The notes under the pieces were generated by a model. It was not told where the DNA came from. It ran no database searches and was given only the letters and a program-made list of their open reading frames with translations. A DNA stretch of 53,129 bases. It comes from Deltaproteobacteria bacterium (lineage in GTDB: Bacteria; Myxococcota_A; Polyangia; JAAYKL01). Positions within the stretch are counted from its first letter, which is position 1, and each line of letters starts with the position of its first letter. Of the stretch, positions 45,173 to 53,129 are shown piece after piece. The translations under genes and the position numbers were made by a program. The stretch covers positions 1-53,129 of the forward strand of contig JAFGWT010000052.1 of NCBI GenBank assembly GCA_016937015.1, written 5' to 3'.

Positions 45173-46084
45173 ATGGCAAAAATTACCATGGATATGATCA
45201 AAGAACTTCGCGAACGCACCGCCGCTGGCGTTGTTGACTGTAAAAAAATTCTGGCCGAAACAGATGGCGACATCGAAAAGGCGATTGAAGAACTGCAGAA
45301 GCGCGGTATCGCCAAAGCGGCCAAGAAACAGGGTCGCATCGCAGCGGAAGGCAAAGTTGGCATGTGTGTGGCGAACGGTGGCAAACTGGTAGCGCTGGCC
45401 GAAATTAACTGTGAAACTGACTTCGTGTCCAAAGGCGAAAAATTTGAAGCGCTGTACAACAATATCGCCAAACAGGTTGCCGACCTGAAAACAGACGATG
45501 TCGCTGAAGTACTCAACGCCAAATACGATGAGAAAATCACCGTTGAACAGGCAATCACAAACTTCACAGCCGCCACCGGTGAAAAAACCACTCTGCGCAG
45601 AGTAGCCTGCTACACCACTGAGAAAGGTCGCATTGGCAGCTATAATCACGACAGCGGACGTATCTGTGTAATGGTTGAAGTGACCACAGGAGACGCCGCG
45701 CTGGCTGCAAGTGATAATTTTGCGCAGATGGCCGATAACGTGGCCATGCACATTGCCGCGATGAACCCCTCATATCTGCGCGCCGAAGAGATTCCCGCAG
45801 CTGACGTTGACAAGCAAAAGGAAATCTTCACTGCGCAGGTTATTGAAGAAGGCAAACCCGAAGCCATCGCACCCAAAATCGTTGAAGGTAAACTGGCTAA
45901 ATGGAAAAAGGAAAACTGCCTTGTTGATCAGGTATTCGTTATGGACAGCGAGCTCACCATCTCCAAAGTACTGGCCAAATCCGGCGACGATGTTTCAATT
46001 GCCAGATTTACCCGCTTCGAAGTGGGTGAAGGCATGCAGAAACGCGTAAATGACCTGGCAGCTGAAGTTGCCGAAATGATGTAA
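45173..46084 (+). CDS. tsf: translation elongation factor Ts
   Basis: 303 residues. The N-terminal UBA-like part has IKELRERTAAGVVDCKKIL, and the core has NCETDFVSKGEKF, the TDFV motif that displaces magnesium from EF-Tu. The remaining dimerisation regions follow, including VDQVFVMDSELTISKVL near the end. It exchanges GDP for GTP on EF-Tu. AAAGGA precedes ATG 45173. It is slightly longer than the E. coli protein but complete, and it continues the rpsB operon. Confidence 0.98.
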   Translation: MAKITMDMIKELRERTAAGVVDCKKILAETDGDIEKAIEELQKRGIAKAAKKQGRIAAEGKVGMCVANGGKLVALAEINCETDFVSKGEKFEALYNNIAKQVADLKTDDVAEVLNAKYDEKITVEQAITNFTAATGEKTTLRRVACYTTEKGRIGSYNHDSGRICVMVEVTTGDAALAASDNFAQMADNVAMHIAAMNPSYLRAEEIPAADVDKQKEIFTAQVIEEGKPEAIAPKIVEGKLAKWKKENCLVDQVFVMDSELTISKVLAKSGDDVSIARFTRFEVGEGMQKRVNDLAAEVAEMM

Positions 46085-46144
46085 TCACATCGTCCGTGCG
46101 ACGTGCCATTCGTCGGCGAGACGTGTTAAAGGTTTATTTCGTCC

Positions 46145-46858
46145 ATGTCAAACAACGAAGTAAGAGTGGTTCTGAAGTTGTCCGGAGAGGTTCTGGCCGG
46201 TGAGGCCGGCAGTGGAATCGATCCGGCAACTCTCAGCGCCACTGCGAGCCAACTCGTGCGTGCACAAAAAGACGGTGCCAAAGCAGCGCTCATTCTGGGA
46301 GGCGGAAACATCTTTCGCGGCCTGAGCGCAGCGGCTGGTGGGATGGATCGCGTTACCGGCGATGAAATGGGGATGCTGGCCACTGTCATAAACGGACTGG
46401 CGCTTAAGGACGCGATTTTGCGCGCTGGCGGTGACGTGCAGCTGTTTACCGCAAGACCACTGGGCCCCATCGGCAAGCCATATATACGCGATGACGTGAA
46501 AAAGGCAATGGACGCTGGCACCCTGGTCATTCTGGCTGGCGGTACCGGAAATCCGTTTTTTTCAACCGACTCCGGTGCGGCATTGCGCGCTGCCGAACTG
46601 AACTGCGATCTCTTTTTAAAAGGCACCAAAGTTGACGGCGTATACGATAAAGACCCCGCCAAACACAGCGATGCCAAACGCTATGACAGCATCAGCTTCG
46701 ACGAAATGATCGAACAGAAGCTCGGCGTCATGGACCTCACCGCAACATTGCTGCTTTCGGAAAACAACGTCAGCGCCCTGGTCTACAAAATGACCGCACC
46801 TGATGCCATCTACAACGCCGCTCTCGGCAAGTGCGATGGCACCCGCATTCATCCGTAA
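46145..46858 (+). CDS. pyrH: uridylate kinase
   Basis: 237 residues, normal length. Family motifs are VVLKLSGEVLAGE, LGGGNIFRG and ILAGGTGNPFFSTDS, with TKVDGVYDKDP near the C-terminal third. It phosphorylates UMP to UDP in pyrimidine synthesis, and the protein is a hexamer in the amino-acid-kinase fold. The gene follows tsf by 60 bases in the standard order. The ribosome-recycling factor gene frr, which usually comes next, is not found here. Confidence 0.97.
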   Translation: MSNNEVRVVLKLSGEVLAGEAGSGIDPATLSATASQLVRAQKDGAKAALILGGGNIFRGLSAAAGGMDRVTGDEMGMLATVINGLALKDAILRAGGDVQLFTARPLGPIGKPYIRDDVKKAMDAGTLVILAGGTGNPFFSTDSGAALRAAELNCDLFLKGTKVDGVYDKDPAKHSDAKRYDSISFDEMIEQKLGVMDLTATLLLSENNVSALVYKMTAPDAIYNAALGKCDGTRIHP

Positions 46859-46902
46859 CAGCAATATTTTGCCAAACTCCCCACAATGGTCGATAGTGAT
46901 GC

Positions 46903-47496
46903 ATGCCCGTCGCATCGCCCAATAGCGCAGTTCGTTGGACATCGCTTTCTTTGGCAGCGTTTCTGTGCCTCTGCCTCAGCCTGCTGCTGCCAGCCATCGC
47001 CAGCGCACAAAAAAAAGTGTCTGAGCAACCCGTCGCGCGCAAGGGAGTGTTTATGGGGCTCGACCCGGGAGTCGCCATGCGGTTTAACGATTTTGGAAAA
47101 CCCGTGTTCGCGCGTCTCACCCTGCGCATCGGCGGCTGTATCAACCGGCGCATTCAGCTAGGCGCGGACTGGCGCATGGACATCTGGGCGGGTGGCGATC
47201 GCGTCGCCCAGCAAAACACCCACGAAATTGGACCAGTAGCCACATTCTTTCTGGTGAGAGGCTGGTTTGCTCGTGTGTATACCCATATCGGCGCCATCGA
47301 TCCGTTTACACTAACCAACGGCAGCGCCACCGGCTACGAATGGAGCATGGGCCGGTTCAGCGGCGGTGGCATCCTTATCGGCGGAGATTCAAACATTCGT
47401 TTCGACGGCCACGCCCCGGACGCCTATTCCATCTTCGCATCATTCTATCTCACCGCCTACGACCTCGGCACCCGGAGGGGTCGCAATGAGTTTTGA
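46903..47496 (+). CDS. exported protein of unknown function, possibly an outer-membrane barrel
   Basis: 197 residues. A strong signal peptide (about 12-36) ends at AIASAQ. The mature part is beta-rich with alternating aromatic and glycine residues (LTLRIGGCINRRIQLGADWRMDIW, IFASFYLTAYDLGTRRG), which suits a small eight-strand barrel. I recognise no family. ATG 46903 has no Shine-Dalgarno sequence, and the gene follows pyrH by 44 bases, so it may be read from the same transcript. Confidence 0.55.
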   Translation: MPVASPNSAVRWTSLSLAAFLCLCLSLLLPAIASAQKKVSEQPVARKGVFMGLDPGVAMRFNDFGKPVFARLTLRIGGCINRRIQLGADWRMDIWAGGDRVAQQNTHEIGPVATFFLVRGWFARVYTHIGAIDPFTLTNGSATGYEWSMGRFSGGGILIGGDSNIRFDGHAPDAYSIFASFYLTAYDLGTRRGRNEF

Positions 47497-47579
47497 ATAA
47501 TTAATTCAGGCGTAACATAACTAATTACGGAACCAACCATTTTTAAAAGGTCAGGCAATCAATGTGAGGGGATTTAATA

Positions 47580-48554
47580 TCAGACAATGCACCCTTTGCG
47601 TTTTCGAAAGGCCATTGCGTTCTTATTTACGGCAGATGCGTGCTCATAATGTTTAAATGTTGCGTACGCAATGTAAGTCTCCACTACTTCGTGAACTCGA
47701 ATACGCCGCAGCCTGCCGCCATATGAACGGCAGATCAATGCTGATGTCAGCAACGCAACTGAAAACGCGACAACGCCAAAACTTATCTGATATCCATTGG
47801 CAAAAATTGAAATCACACCCAATGTCCAACCCGCAAAAGAAATGCCCAGCCCCCATCCCCCGGCCAGATACATTCCTGCAAACAACCGAACTCTGTTTTC
47901 GTGTTCCTGAACATGGAGATACGAGTTGGACGCTTTTTCAAGCAACACATTTTTCCAATAATTAAAACAGGTATGCAGCAGGGTTGTTTCTTCAAAACAG
48001 TTCACGCAATTTGCCCGGTCTTGCTCACGCAGCTTTTCGAAATTGCGTTTACGCCAAATCCATTTCCATAGAGACCCTGGTTTCGCGATTTCTCGATATT
48101 TATTTTGATACGCATCATCTTTAAGGCGATTGGCCCATTGCGTCATATTCGGCAGCTCAGGCAAATAAGAGGGTGAACCGTATGCGGTCTTCATATGCTG
48201 CTGGGTCATAATCAATACCATTGGATACGGGAAGCTATCGATTCTCTCCGCCAGTCGCCAGCAATTCATCACATGATTATCATTAAGAAATCTTTTTACG
48301 GATTTTGTATCAGTGTCATTTATTTTCACTGCCCAGAAACCGTTTCCCACCATAAAAGACATAGTGAGAAAAACGGCAGGAATAATCCATCCATTATTAA
48401 GCTTATCCCAAAAATTCCAGTTGAAAATAAACGCAGACCCCTGAGACACTTCTACACCGCTCAAAATGCCAAGAGCCAGCAGCAGCGTAACAAACGCTCC
48501 AGGTACCATGATGGCAAAAAAATAGTTCCGCACCTTGTTGATGAGTTCAGGCAT
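47580..48554 (-). CDS. integral membrane protein of unknown function
   Basis: 324 residues with four clear membrane segments, about 10-33, 48-70, 222-247 and 252-275 (FFAIMVPGAFVTLLLALGIL, WIIPAVFLTMSFMVG, GWGLGISFAGWTLGVISI, GVVAFSVALLTSALIC). About 150 residues between segments 2 and 3 form a charged, aromatic-rich domain with a Cys pair in NCVNCFEE. The C-terminal end is basic (FRKRKG). No family is recognised. The start ATG 48554 has AAGGAG about eight bases upstream; the longer frame from 48590 has none. Neighbours do not suggest a role. Confidence 0.6.
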   Translation of the reverse strand: MPELINKVRNYFFAIMVPGAFVTLLLALGILSGVEVSQGSAFIFNWNFWDKLNNGWIIPAVFLTMSFMVGNGFWAVKINDTDTKSVKRFLNDNHVMNCWRLAERIDSFPYPMVLIMTQQHMKTAYGSPSYLPELPNMTQWANRLKDDAYQNKYREIAKPGSLWKWIWRKRNFEKLREQDRANCVNCFEETTLLHTCFNYWKNVLLEKASNSYLHVQEHENRVRLFAGMYLAGGWGLGISFAGWTLGVISIFANGYQISFGVVAFSVALLTSALICRSYGGRLRRIRVHEVVETYIAYATFKHYEHASAVNKNAMAFRKRKGCIV

Positions 48555-48631
48555 GGCTGTCTCCTTTTCGGCAGGCTTATTTTGTTTCATTAAGAATTAA
48601 CCGGGTAGATAATTTTCCACAATATGTTTAT

Positions 48632-48760
48632 TCAAAATCGTTTCACAGCGCCTACGTATATTTGCACCTCAGTAGCGACCGCCATGATGTCTCCATCGAT
48701 TCCCCACATCCAGTCAACGCCGGGGGCGAAATCAATGTTCAAGAACGCCAAATGGGACCA
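48632..48760 (-). pseudogene. remnant of a duplicated copy of the 50749-51429 gene
   Basis: Read on the minus strand, 42 codons before the TGA stop at 48632-48634 give IDFAPGVDWMWGIDGD and VGAVKRF, matching the C-terminus of the intact protein at 50749-51429 (IDFAPGADWIWGIEGD ... VGAVYRF); I count 27 of 34 identical residues. A stop codon at 48761-48763 closes the frame upstream, so only the last part of the copy survives. It lies directly beyond the end of the RCC1-like lipoprotein gene. No start codon or ribosome-binding site is present. Confidence 0.8.
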
Positions 48761-48798
48761 TCAGAAACGGGGAATAATCTGTGGTGATTCAGTCAGGC

Positions 48799-50547
48799 CT
48801 AATCGCGCATGCAGCCGCTAATCGCATCCGACCCAGGGGTATCGGGGCAGTCGAGGCGATAGAAATTCGAGAAGTTCATGTTCAGGTCGTCATCCACTGT
48901 GCCCGTTTCGGTGCAATACACCGCCCCACCCCATTCGCTTTCGGGATGGGTATACAATACTGCCCACTCAACGATGCCGGTCTGGTAGTCGCCGCGAACC
49001 AGAAAATAGCCAACTTCACTCATCGTTATATTGCAATCTATTCCGGAGCAGCCATGGCCGCCGCTGGTTTCCAGTGGGGTGATGCCATCAAGGGTAATGG
49101 TGTATTCATCATCGGCGGTATCATCTCTCAGTATTCCGCCCGCCACAGATACCCCATCCGCACAGGCGCCAATTGATTTGATTCCCTGGAAATCCACCAG
49201 CAGTTCCGCCACATTCAACGTCGCGGTCGAATCATCCGTGGAGCAGTGGAACTGTCCCGCGCCCTCTGCCGATGCACCGTGCTGCATCAACAGTTTATCC
49301 ACTGTCACAGTTTGCTCGTTTTCAAGCCCGTCCGTGACGGAACTGCTCGTGACCGCGTCACTTCCCGCCATTAGAATTGAGCCATAACCAGCGCCGCCGT
49401 CCCCGGAATACGATGTCGTGTACAGAAATCTAAAGCCTGTCTCGTTCCCCCGACTGCCACTGGTTTTTTGCCCTGATGAATACCCAATGGACCAGTCTGC
49501 TCCCATCAGTGTCCCTTCAAGCTGACTTTTGCCGGACGCACAGGCAAATTCAGATTCACCGTCGCCCGCACCCTCTCCCCAGCATTCCACTTTACCGCTC
49601 ACAGGCAGCGCACAGGCCACATCCCAGCTGGCAGAAACCTCTATAAATGTGCCTGCCGGCGGAATCAGATTGCCCAGCAGTTTATCTCCGGCGCACACAA
49701 TTGATGCATCCGCGGCAATGGCGCAGACGGCGTCTTCCCCTACTGTGATGCGGGAATATGTTCCCTCCGGGAAAACAATGTCTCCCTGGGGGCAGACCGC
49801 CATTCCATCCGACGTTATGCCGCAAACAATTTTTGAAGAATTGGCAATCTGAACAAAATTCCCGGCAAAGCTTTCGTCCAATTCGCCCCAGCAGGTGATG
49901 CTGCCATCGGTTTTAATACCGCAACCGGTATTGTCTGCCATGGAGACCCCTGTAAAACTGCCTTGGGGCGCTGTATAGGCCCAGTTCCAGTCATCGCCGC
50001 CACATTCAATTGTTTGGTCTACGCGGATGCCACACATCAGATCATCTCCCACCGCGATGTCGGAAAAGGTGCCCCCAGGCACTTCAAAATCAAAGGAATA
50101 GAACCAGCAATGAGCGGTACCATCTGCATCGAGACCACAGGCCGCCCCGCTGCCAACATCAAGGGTGGTAAGGGCAACGGTGGGCGGCGAATCCCAAAAG
50201 GAATCCAGCGGACACTGGGCCATGTGGTTGCTATCCAGGTAACAGTAATAGCCGCTCTCCAGCGAAAATGTTTTGGCCGGCGCAGACAGGGCTACCGGAT
50301 CCCTGTATGGTCCGTTATACGCCGTATCCGCCTCGCTGCCGGTGTCCGAATCGTCTTCCTCAAAAGGCACACTGTCGGAATCCCCATTCCCACCGGAACC
50401 ACTGTCCGCTGTATCATTTTGATTTTCCGTATCATCTGATGCGTTGTCTGATGCGTTGTCGCTGCCTTCGCTGCAGGCAGATAACAGCACCAATTGTACA
50501 GCCAGCACCATTGTGCCCCATGCGCGTCTGGAATTCTTTTGTTTCAC
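48799..50547 (-). CDS. lipoprotein with RCC1-like repeats
   Basis: 582 residues. The signal peptide ends in the lipobox LSAC with Cys25 as lipid site, followed by an acidic Asp/Ser/Asn linker (about 28-75). Residues about 125-340 contain six short repeats with a Cys pair, such as CGLDADGTAHCW, CGIKTDGSITCWG and CALPVSGKVECWG, typical of RCC1-like beta-propeller blades in bacterial surface proteins. The remaining 240 residues are a beta-rich region I do not recognise, with five more cysteines. GTG 50547 was chosen because GGAGG lies five bases upstream. The gene lies between the intact barrel-like gene and its decayed copy. A promoter-like sequence lies at 50673-50701. Confidence 0.75.
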   Translation of the reverse strand: MKQKNSRRAWGTMVLAVQLVLLSACSEGSDNASDNASDDTENQNDTADSGSGGNGDSDSVPFEEDDSDTGSEADTAYNGPYRDPVALSAPAKTFSLESGYYCYLDSNHMAQCPLDSFWDSPPTVALTTLDVGSGAACGLDADGTAHCWFYSFDFEVPGGTFSDIAVGDDLMCGIRVDQTIECGGDDWNWAYTAPQGSFTGVSMADNTGCGIKTDGSITCWGELDESFAGNFVQIANSSKIVCGITSDGMAVCPQGDIVFPEGTYSRITVGEDAVCAIAADASIVCAGDKLLGNLIPPAGTFIEVSASWDVACALPVSGKVECWGEGAGDGESEFACASGKSQLEGTLMGADWSIGYSSGQKTSGSRGNETGFRFLYTTSYSGDGGAGYGSILMAGSDAVTSSSVTDGLENEQTVTVDKLLMQHGASAEGAGQFHCSTDDSTATLNVAELLVDFQGIKSIGACADGVSVAGGILRDDTADDEYTITLDGITPLETSGGHGCSGIDCNITMSEVGYFLVRGDYQTGIVEWAVLYTHPESEWGGAVYCTETGTVDDDLNMNFSNFYRLDCPDTPGSDAISGCMRD

Positions 50548-50672
50548 AACGACCTCCTTAAACTTAATCCTTAAACAGAATCGATGTCCTCCAAATTTGC
50601 GGTGTCTCCCCAAAAAAAAGGCGCGAAAGCGACTACCGACAACGCCAAAAAAAGAGGAAAACTTATCCGTAT

Positions 50673-50701
50673 CAGATAGGAGATAGAGGCGGGTTATTCA
50701 A
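50673..50701 (-). promoter_or_regulatory. candidate promoter of the RCC1-like lipoprotein gene
   Basis: Minus strand TTGAAT (50701-50696), 17-base spacer, TATCTG (50678-50673). The -10 box is weak. The predicted leader is about 120 bases. Confidence 0.35.
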
Positions 50702-50748
50702 TAAGTATCCGAATTAATAGTTTCTCCCCCCGGTGCGCCTGACGCCAG

Positions 50749-51429
50749 TCAGAATCGATACACGGCGCCAACATTGATTTGCACGGCAGTGGCCACCGCC
50801 ATCACGTCTCCCTCAATTCCCCAAATCCAGTCAGCGCCGGGGGCAAAATCAATCGTTCCTCCCCAATTGGTGAAAAATATTTTTGCGCCGAGAATCGGTT
50901 TAAAGAAAACACCGACACCGGCGTCGTGTGCCTTGAATTTGTTCCCAAGGTTTCCCCCAACAATGCACCCCAGATGCAAGTACACTCTGTTTTTAATGGA
51001 TATAACCAACTGGGGACGAATACCGATGCGCACAAGAATGCCGTTGCTCACTTCCCAGGGGATGCCGTCAACAAACACAAATGCGTCTGCCACAACCCCA
51101 AACGAAAAGTATTTCAAAATCAGTTTATCATACGCAATTCGAGCTCCCGGCGTGAACAATGTAAACTCGTTACCATAGCCACCGCCGTCACCCCAGATAC
51201 TGTACGTGACATTCAACAGGTTTAATGAGACGCCCAGAAAACGCGGTCGCGTTTGGTTGACCGGGGGCTCGTCAGTCACATCAGGGCGTGGTTGAATTTC
51301 GATTTGTTTCCATTCAGACGGCCCCGAGCCCATGGCGCGCGAGGTCAACAGCAGTAAACCTAAAGCCGTTAAAAGCAGATTCATTTTCGCCAATGCAGCA
51401 CTATCCATGTCGCCGGGTTTGTTTGTCAT
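50749..51429 (-). CDS. exported protein of unknown function, barrel-like
   Basis: 226 residues. A signal peptide is best placed from Met16 (MNLLLTALGLLLLTSRAMG), so the true start may be the ATG at 51384 rather than 51429; neither has a clear Shine-Dalgarno sequence. The mature part consists of alternating hydrophobic strands (FLGVSLNLLNVTYSIWGDGG, YFSFGVVADAFVFV, VYLHLGCIVGGNLGN) ending VQINVGAVYRF, an aromatic terminal residue that is usual for outer-membrane barrels. No family was recognised. A decayed second copy of its C-terminus lies at 48632-48760. It is divergent from the VCBS-type lipoprotein gene. Confidence 0.6.
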   Translation of the reverse strand: MTNKPGDMDSAALAKMNLLLTALGLLLLTSRAMGSGPSEWKQIEIQPRPDVTDEPPVNQTRPRFLGVSLNLLNVTYSIWGDGGGYGNEFTLFTPGARIAYDKLILKYFSFGVVADAFVFVDGIPWEVSNGILVRIGIRPQLVISIKNRVYLHLGCIVGGNLGNKFKAHDAGVGVFFKPILGAKIFFTNWGGTIDFAPGADWIWGIEGDVMAVATAVQINVGAVYRF

Positions 51430-51489
51430 AGATAAACAGTTTTATCCCTGTTCTACGGGTATTGACAGAATAAATCAGGTCAGAGGCAT

Positions 51490-51519
51490 TTGTACGGCGC
51501 CTTTTTACTGTGCTAAACT
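51490..51519 (+). promoter_or_regulatory. candidate promoter of the VCBS-type lipoprotein gene
   Basis: TTGTAC (51490-51495), 18-base spacer, TAAACT (51514-51519). The predicted leader is about 55 bases. The rest of the 149-base divergent gap has no recognised site. Confidence 0.4.
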
Positions 51520-51581
51520 GAACACCGATTCAAACCACACACACGGGTCAGCGCAGCAATGGCTGACAGAGGAGGTTCATG

Positions 51582-53129
51582 ATGCATGCAGGACGGCTAT
51601 CGCTTGTGGCACTTTGTACCCTGATTGTTGCATTGGCGGGATGTAAAGACAAAGACTCATCTTTAAAGCGGTCCCCGCCCGAAGGAGGCAGCAGTACCGG
51701 TGGCGAGATAACCACCACCTGCGATGCGGGAATATCCGAGGGGGCAGTTGCCGAGCCGGTGTTCTGGAAGAATCTGCACGGACAGACCAGCTGGTTTGCA
51801 TCTCCGGTTATTTTCGATTTGGATGGCGATGGCGCCAATGAATTGGTCGCGGCATACTACAGCATCTATGTGTTCGATTCAAACGGCGAGGTGCTGGCGG
51901 AGTTGTCGGACGGGGATGGCCGGGTATACGCGCCGCACGTGGTGGTGGATTTGGAAGGGGATGGCAACACCGAAATTGTGGCGGGCAATGGCAGCGCGGT
52001 CTACGCCTATGAGTGGAACAAAGGATTGCCGGCGCTTAAGGCAGGATGGCCCGCCAGCGTGGATGGGGCAGGAACAGGACCGGAAGTGCGCGGCATGGCC
52101 GCCGGGGATTTAAACGGCGACGGCAGCATTGAAATCGCGGTGACCACCACCGAAACCGCAGACGAGTCGGACGGGGGCTCGCAGGTGTGGGTCTTTAACG
52201 CCAACGGCACGCTGTACCAGCCGGACGGCATCAGCTGGAACGCTTGGCCGAGGTACAACGCCAACACCGGCGAAGGCAACGACGCCGACCGCAACGGTTA
52301 TGGTCATCACGGCTATGGGAGTTACGGTCTGAATGTGGCCATCGGCAATATTGACGACGATGCCGAACTGGAAATCATCGCCACCTACGACAACCATCAT
52401 ATTCAGGCGTTCAACCACGATGGGGTAGCCATTGATGCCTCTCCCTGGTTTACCAATCGCGGCGACTACGAGGGCGAACGAATGACATGGGGGCAGTTTA
52501 TCCGCTGGGTGGATCCGGTGGTGGAGGCGAATCATTACCATGAGCACACCGGTGAATGGCCTCACCCCAGCTGGACCGAGTGGGCCCAGTGGACCCAGTC
52601 CCCCCCCAGTATTGCCGACCTGGATTTGGATGGCAAAAACGAAGTCATTGGCGTGCCCAATATCGAGATGAACGAACCCTACGAAACCCAGGCCTGGGGC
52701 GTGATGGTGCTGGAAGGGGCTCATGGCGATGGCAGCCGCTCCGCCATGCGCAAGGCCGGATTCGAAGAGTTGAAACGGGGCGATTTACCTGTACTGGTGG
52801 ATGGCTGGTATCCCCCATCCGCGCCCCCGGCGCCAGTCACGGTGAATATTCAAGGCGATGACCGCCCGGAGATTGTGGTGTCCCTCAACGACTGGTTCAT
52901 GTATGCGTTTGATGCCGACGGCGAGCGGCTCTGGCGCTACAATTACAGTCACCGCAAGTCCATCATGTTCGCATCGGAACCCACAGTGGCCGACCTCAAC
53001 CAGGATGGGTCCCCGGAAATATTGTTTACAACCTTTGGGGATCCGGGCGAACTGGACTCCGGCAACCTGGTGATCCTCGCCGCAGACGGCACCGAACTCT
53101 ACGATATCCCCCTGCCCAACCCCGGTGAC
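51582..53129 (+). CDS. lipoprotein with VCBS/FG-GAP-like repeats (3' truncated by window end)
   Basis: 516 codons are visible and the frame is still open at the last base. ATG 51582 lies six bases after AGGAGG; an ATG directly before it at 51579 is also in frame. The signal peptide ends in lipobox LAGC (the Cys is residue 21 from 51582). The mature part repeats a metal-binding, propeller-like motif: FDLDGDGANELVAAY, VDLEGDGNTEIVAG, GDLNGDGSIEIAVT, ADLDLDGKNEVIGV and ADLNQDGSPEILFT, of the FG-GAP/VCBS type with Ca-ligand Asp residues, interleaved with PQQ-like stretches (YAFDADGERLW). Such proteins are displayed on cell surfaces; the ligand is unknown. A Cys (TTTCDAG) follows the lipobox closely. 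Confidence 0.85.
   Translation, partial: MHAGRLSLVALCTLIVALAGCKDKDSSLKRSPPEGGSSTGGEITTTCDAGISEGAVAEPVFWKNLHGQTSWFASPVIFDLDGDGANELVAAYYSIYVFDSNGEVLAELSDGDGRVYAPHVVVDLEGDGNTEIVAGNGSAVYAYEWNKGLPALKAGWPASVDGAGTGPEVRGMAAGDLNGDGSIEIAVTTTETADESDGGSQVWVFNANGTLYQPDGISWNAWPRYNANTGEGNDADRNGYGHHGYGSYGLNVAIGNIDDDAELEIIATYDNHHIQAFNHDGVAIDASPWFTNRGDYEGERMTWGQFIRWVDPVVEANHYHEHTGEWPHPSWTEWAQWTQSPPSIADLDLDGKNEVIGVPNIEMNEPYETQAWGVMVLEGAHGDGSRSAMRKAGFEELKRGDLPVLVDGWYPPSAPPAPVTVNIQGDDRPEIVVSLNDWFMYAFDADGERLWRYNYSHRKSIMFASEPTVADLNQDGSPEILFTTFGDPGELDSGNLVILAADGTELYDIPLPNPGD

Overview
The window looks like chromosomal DNA of a Gram-negative, predatory- or surface-associated-type bacterium of the Myxococcota / former Deltaproteobacteria kind. 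The support is indirect: three transmembrane Ser/Thr protein kinases, an FHA protein, two proteins ending in an AgmX/PglI-type domain, Myxococcus-type cysteine-rich repeats around a fibro-slime domain, and lipoproteins with Asp/Ser-repeat linkers. The exact lineage cannot be fixed from this sequence. Housekeeping genes (hrpB, proC, clpS-clpA, smc, plsC, engB, murJ, groES-groEL, rpsB-tsf-pyrH) are intact. No tRNA, rRNA, CRISPR array, insertion sequence or prophage was seen.

Layout. 1-4617: end of a FabK/nitronate-monooxygenase-like gene, hrpB, an orphan receiver-only response regulator, and convergent proC. 4809-10458: FHA protein, then a tight three-gene unit (outer-membrane barrel with two carboxypeptidase-regulatory-like domains, FecR-domain lipoprotein, transmembrane kinase with a periplasmic AgmX/PglI-type tail). 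10804-13366: clpS-clpA. 13612-15583: two exported peptidoglycan hydrolase candidates (three LysM + M15-like; NlpC/P60-like). 15638-19602: kinase with PEGA-like repeats followed by a predicted barrel protein. 20021-23210: exported HEAT-repeat protein and a beta-propeller/HEAT/AgmX-tail protein. 23271-30138: GlcD-like oxidase, a third kinase, smc. 30139-30976: a long non-coding gap with hairpins. 30977-33959: plsC, and convergent murJ-engB. 34056-34871: lysozyme/transglycosylase-like protein. 34872-35439: very A+T-rich divergent spacer with a perfect 26-bp palindrome. 35440-38751: large secreted fibro-slime protein. 38871-40048: TerB-like/pseudo-receiver protein and a DUF2721 membrane protein. 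40413-42424: groES-groEL. 42633-43373: Ser-Asp repeat lipoprotein. 43727-46858: small unknown gene and the rpsB-tsf-pyrH block. 46903-53129: exported or lipid-anchored proteins of unknown role, including a decayed copy of a neighbour and a VCBS/FG-GAP-like lipoprotein that runs off the end.

How they may work together. The theme is envelope signalling and surface display. Kinases with periplasmic tails sit in operons with outer-membrane barrels and lipoproteins, which suggests cell-surface state is read into cytoplasmic phosphorylation; the FHA protein next to one unit is a natural phospho-threonine reader. Peptidoglycan hydrolases, MurJ and PlsC form a loose envelope-biogenesis background. 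These links are inference from gene order.

Many start codons were moved inward from the longest open frame because a Shine-Dalgarno sequence or a promoter placed them there. plsC and murJ lack a Shine-Dalgarno sequence and have promoter-like sequences that would start transcription at or within two bases of the start codon.
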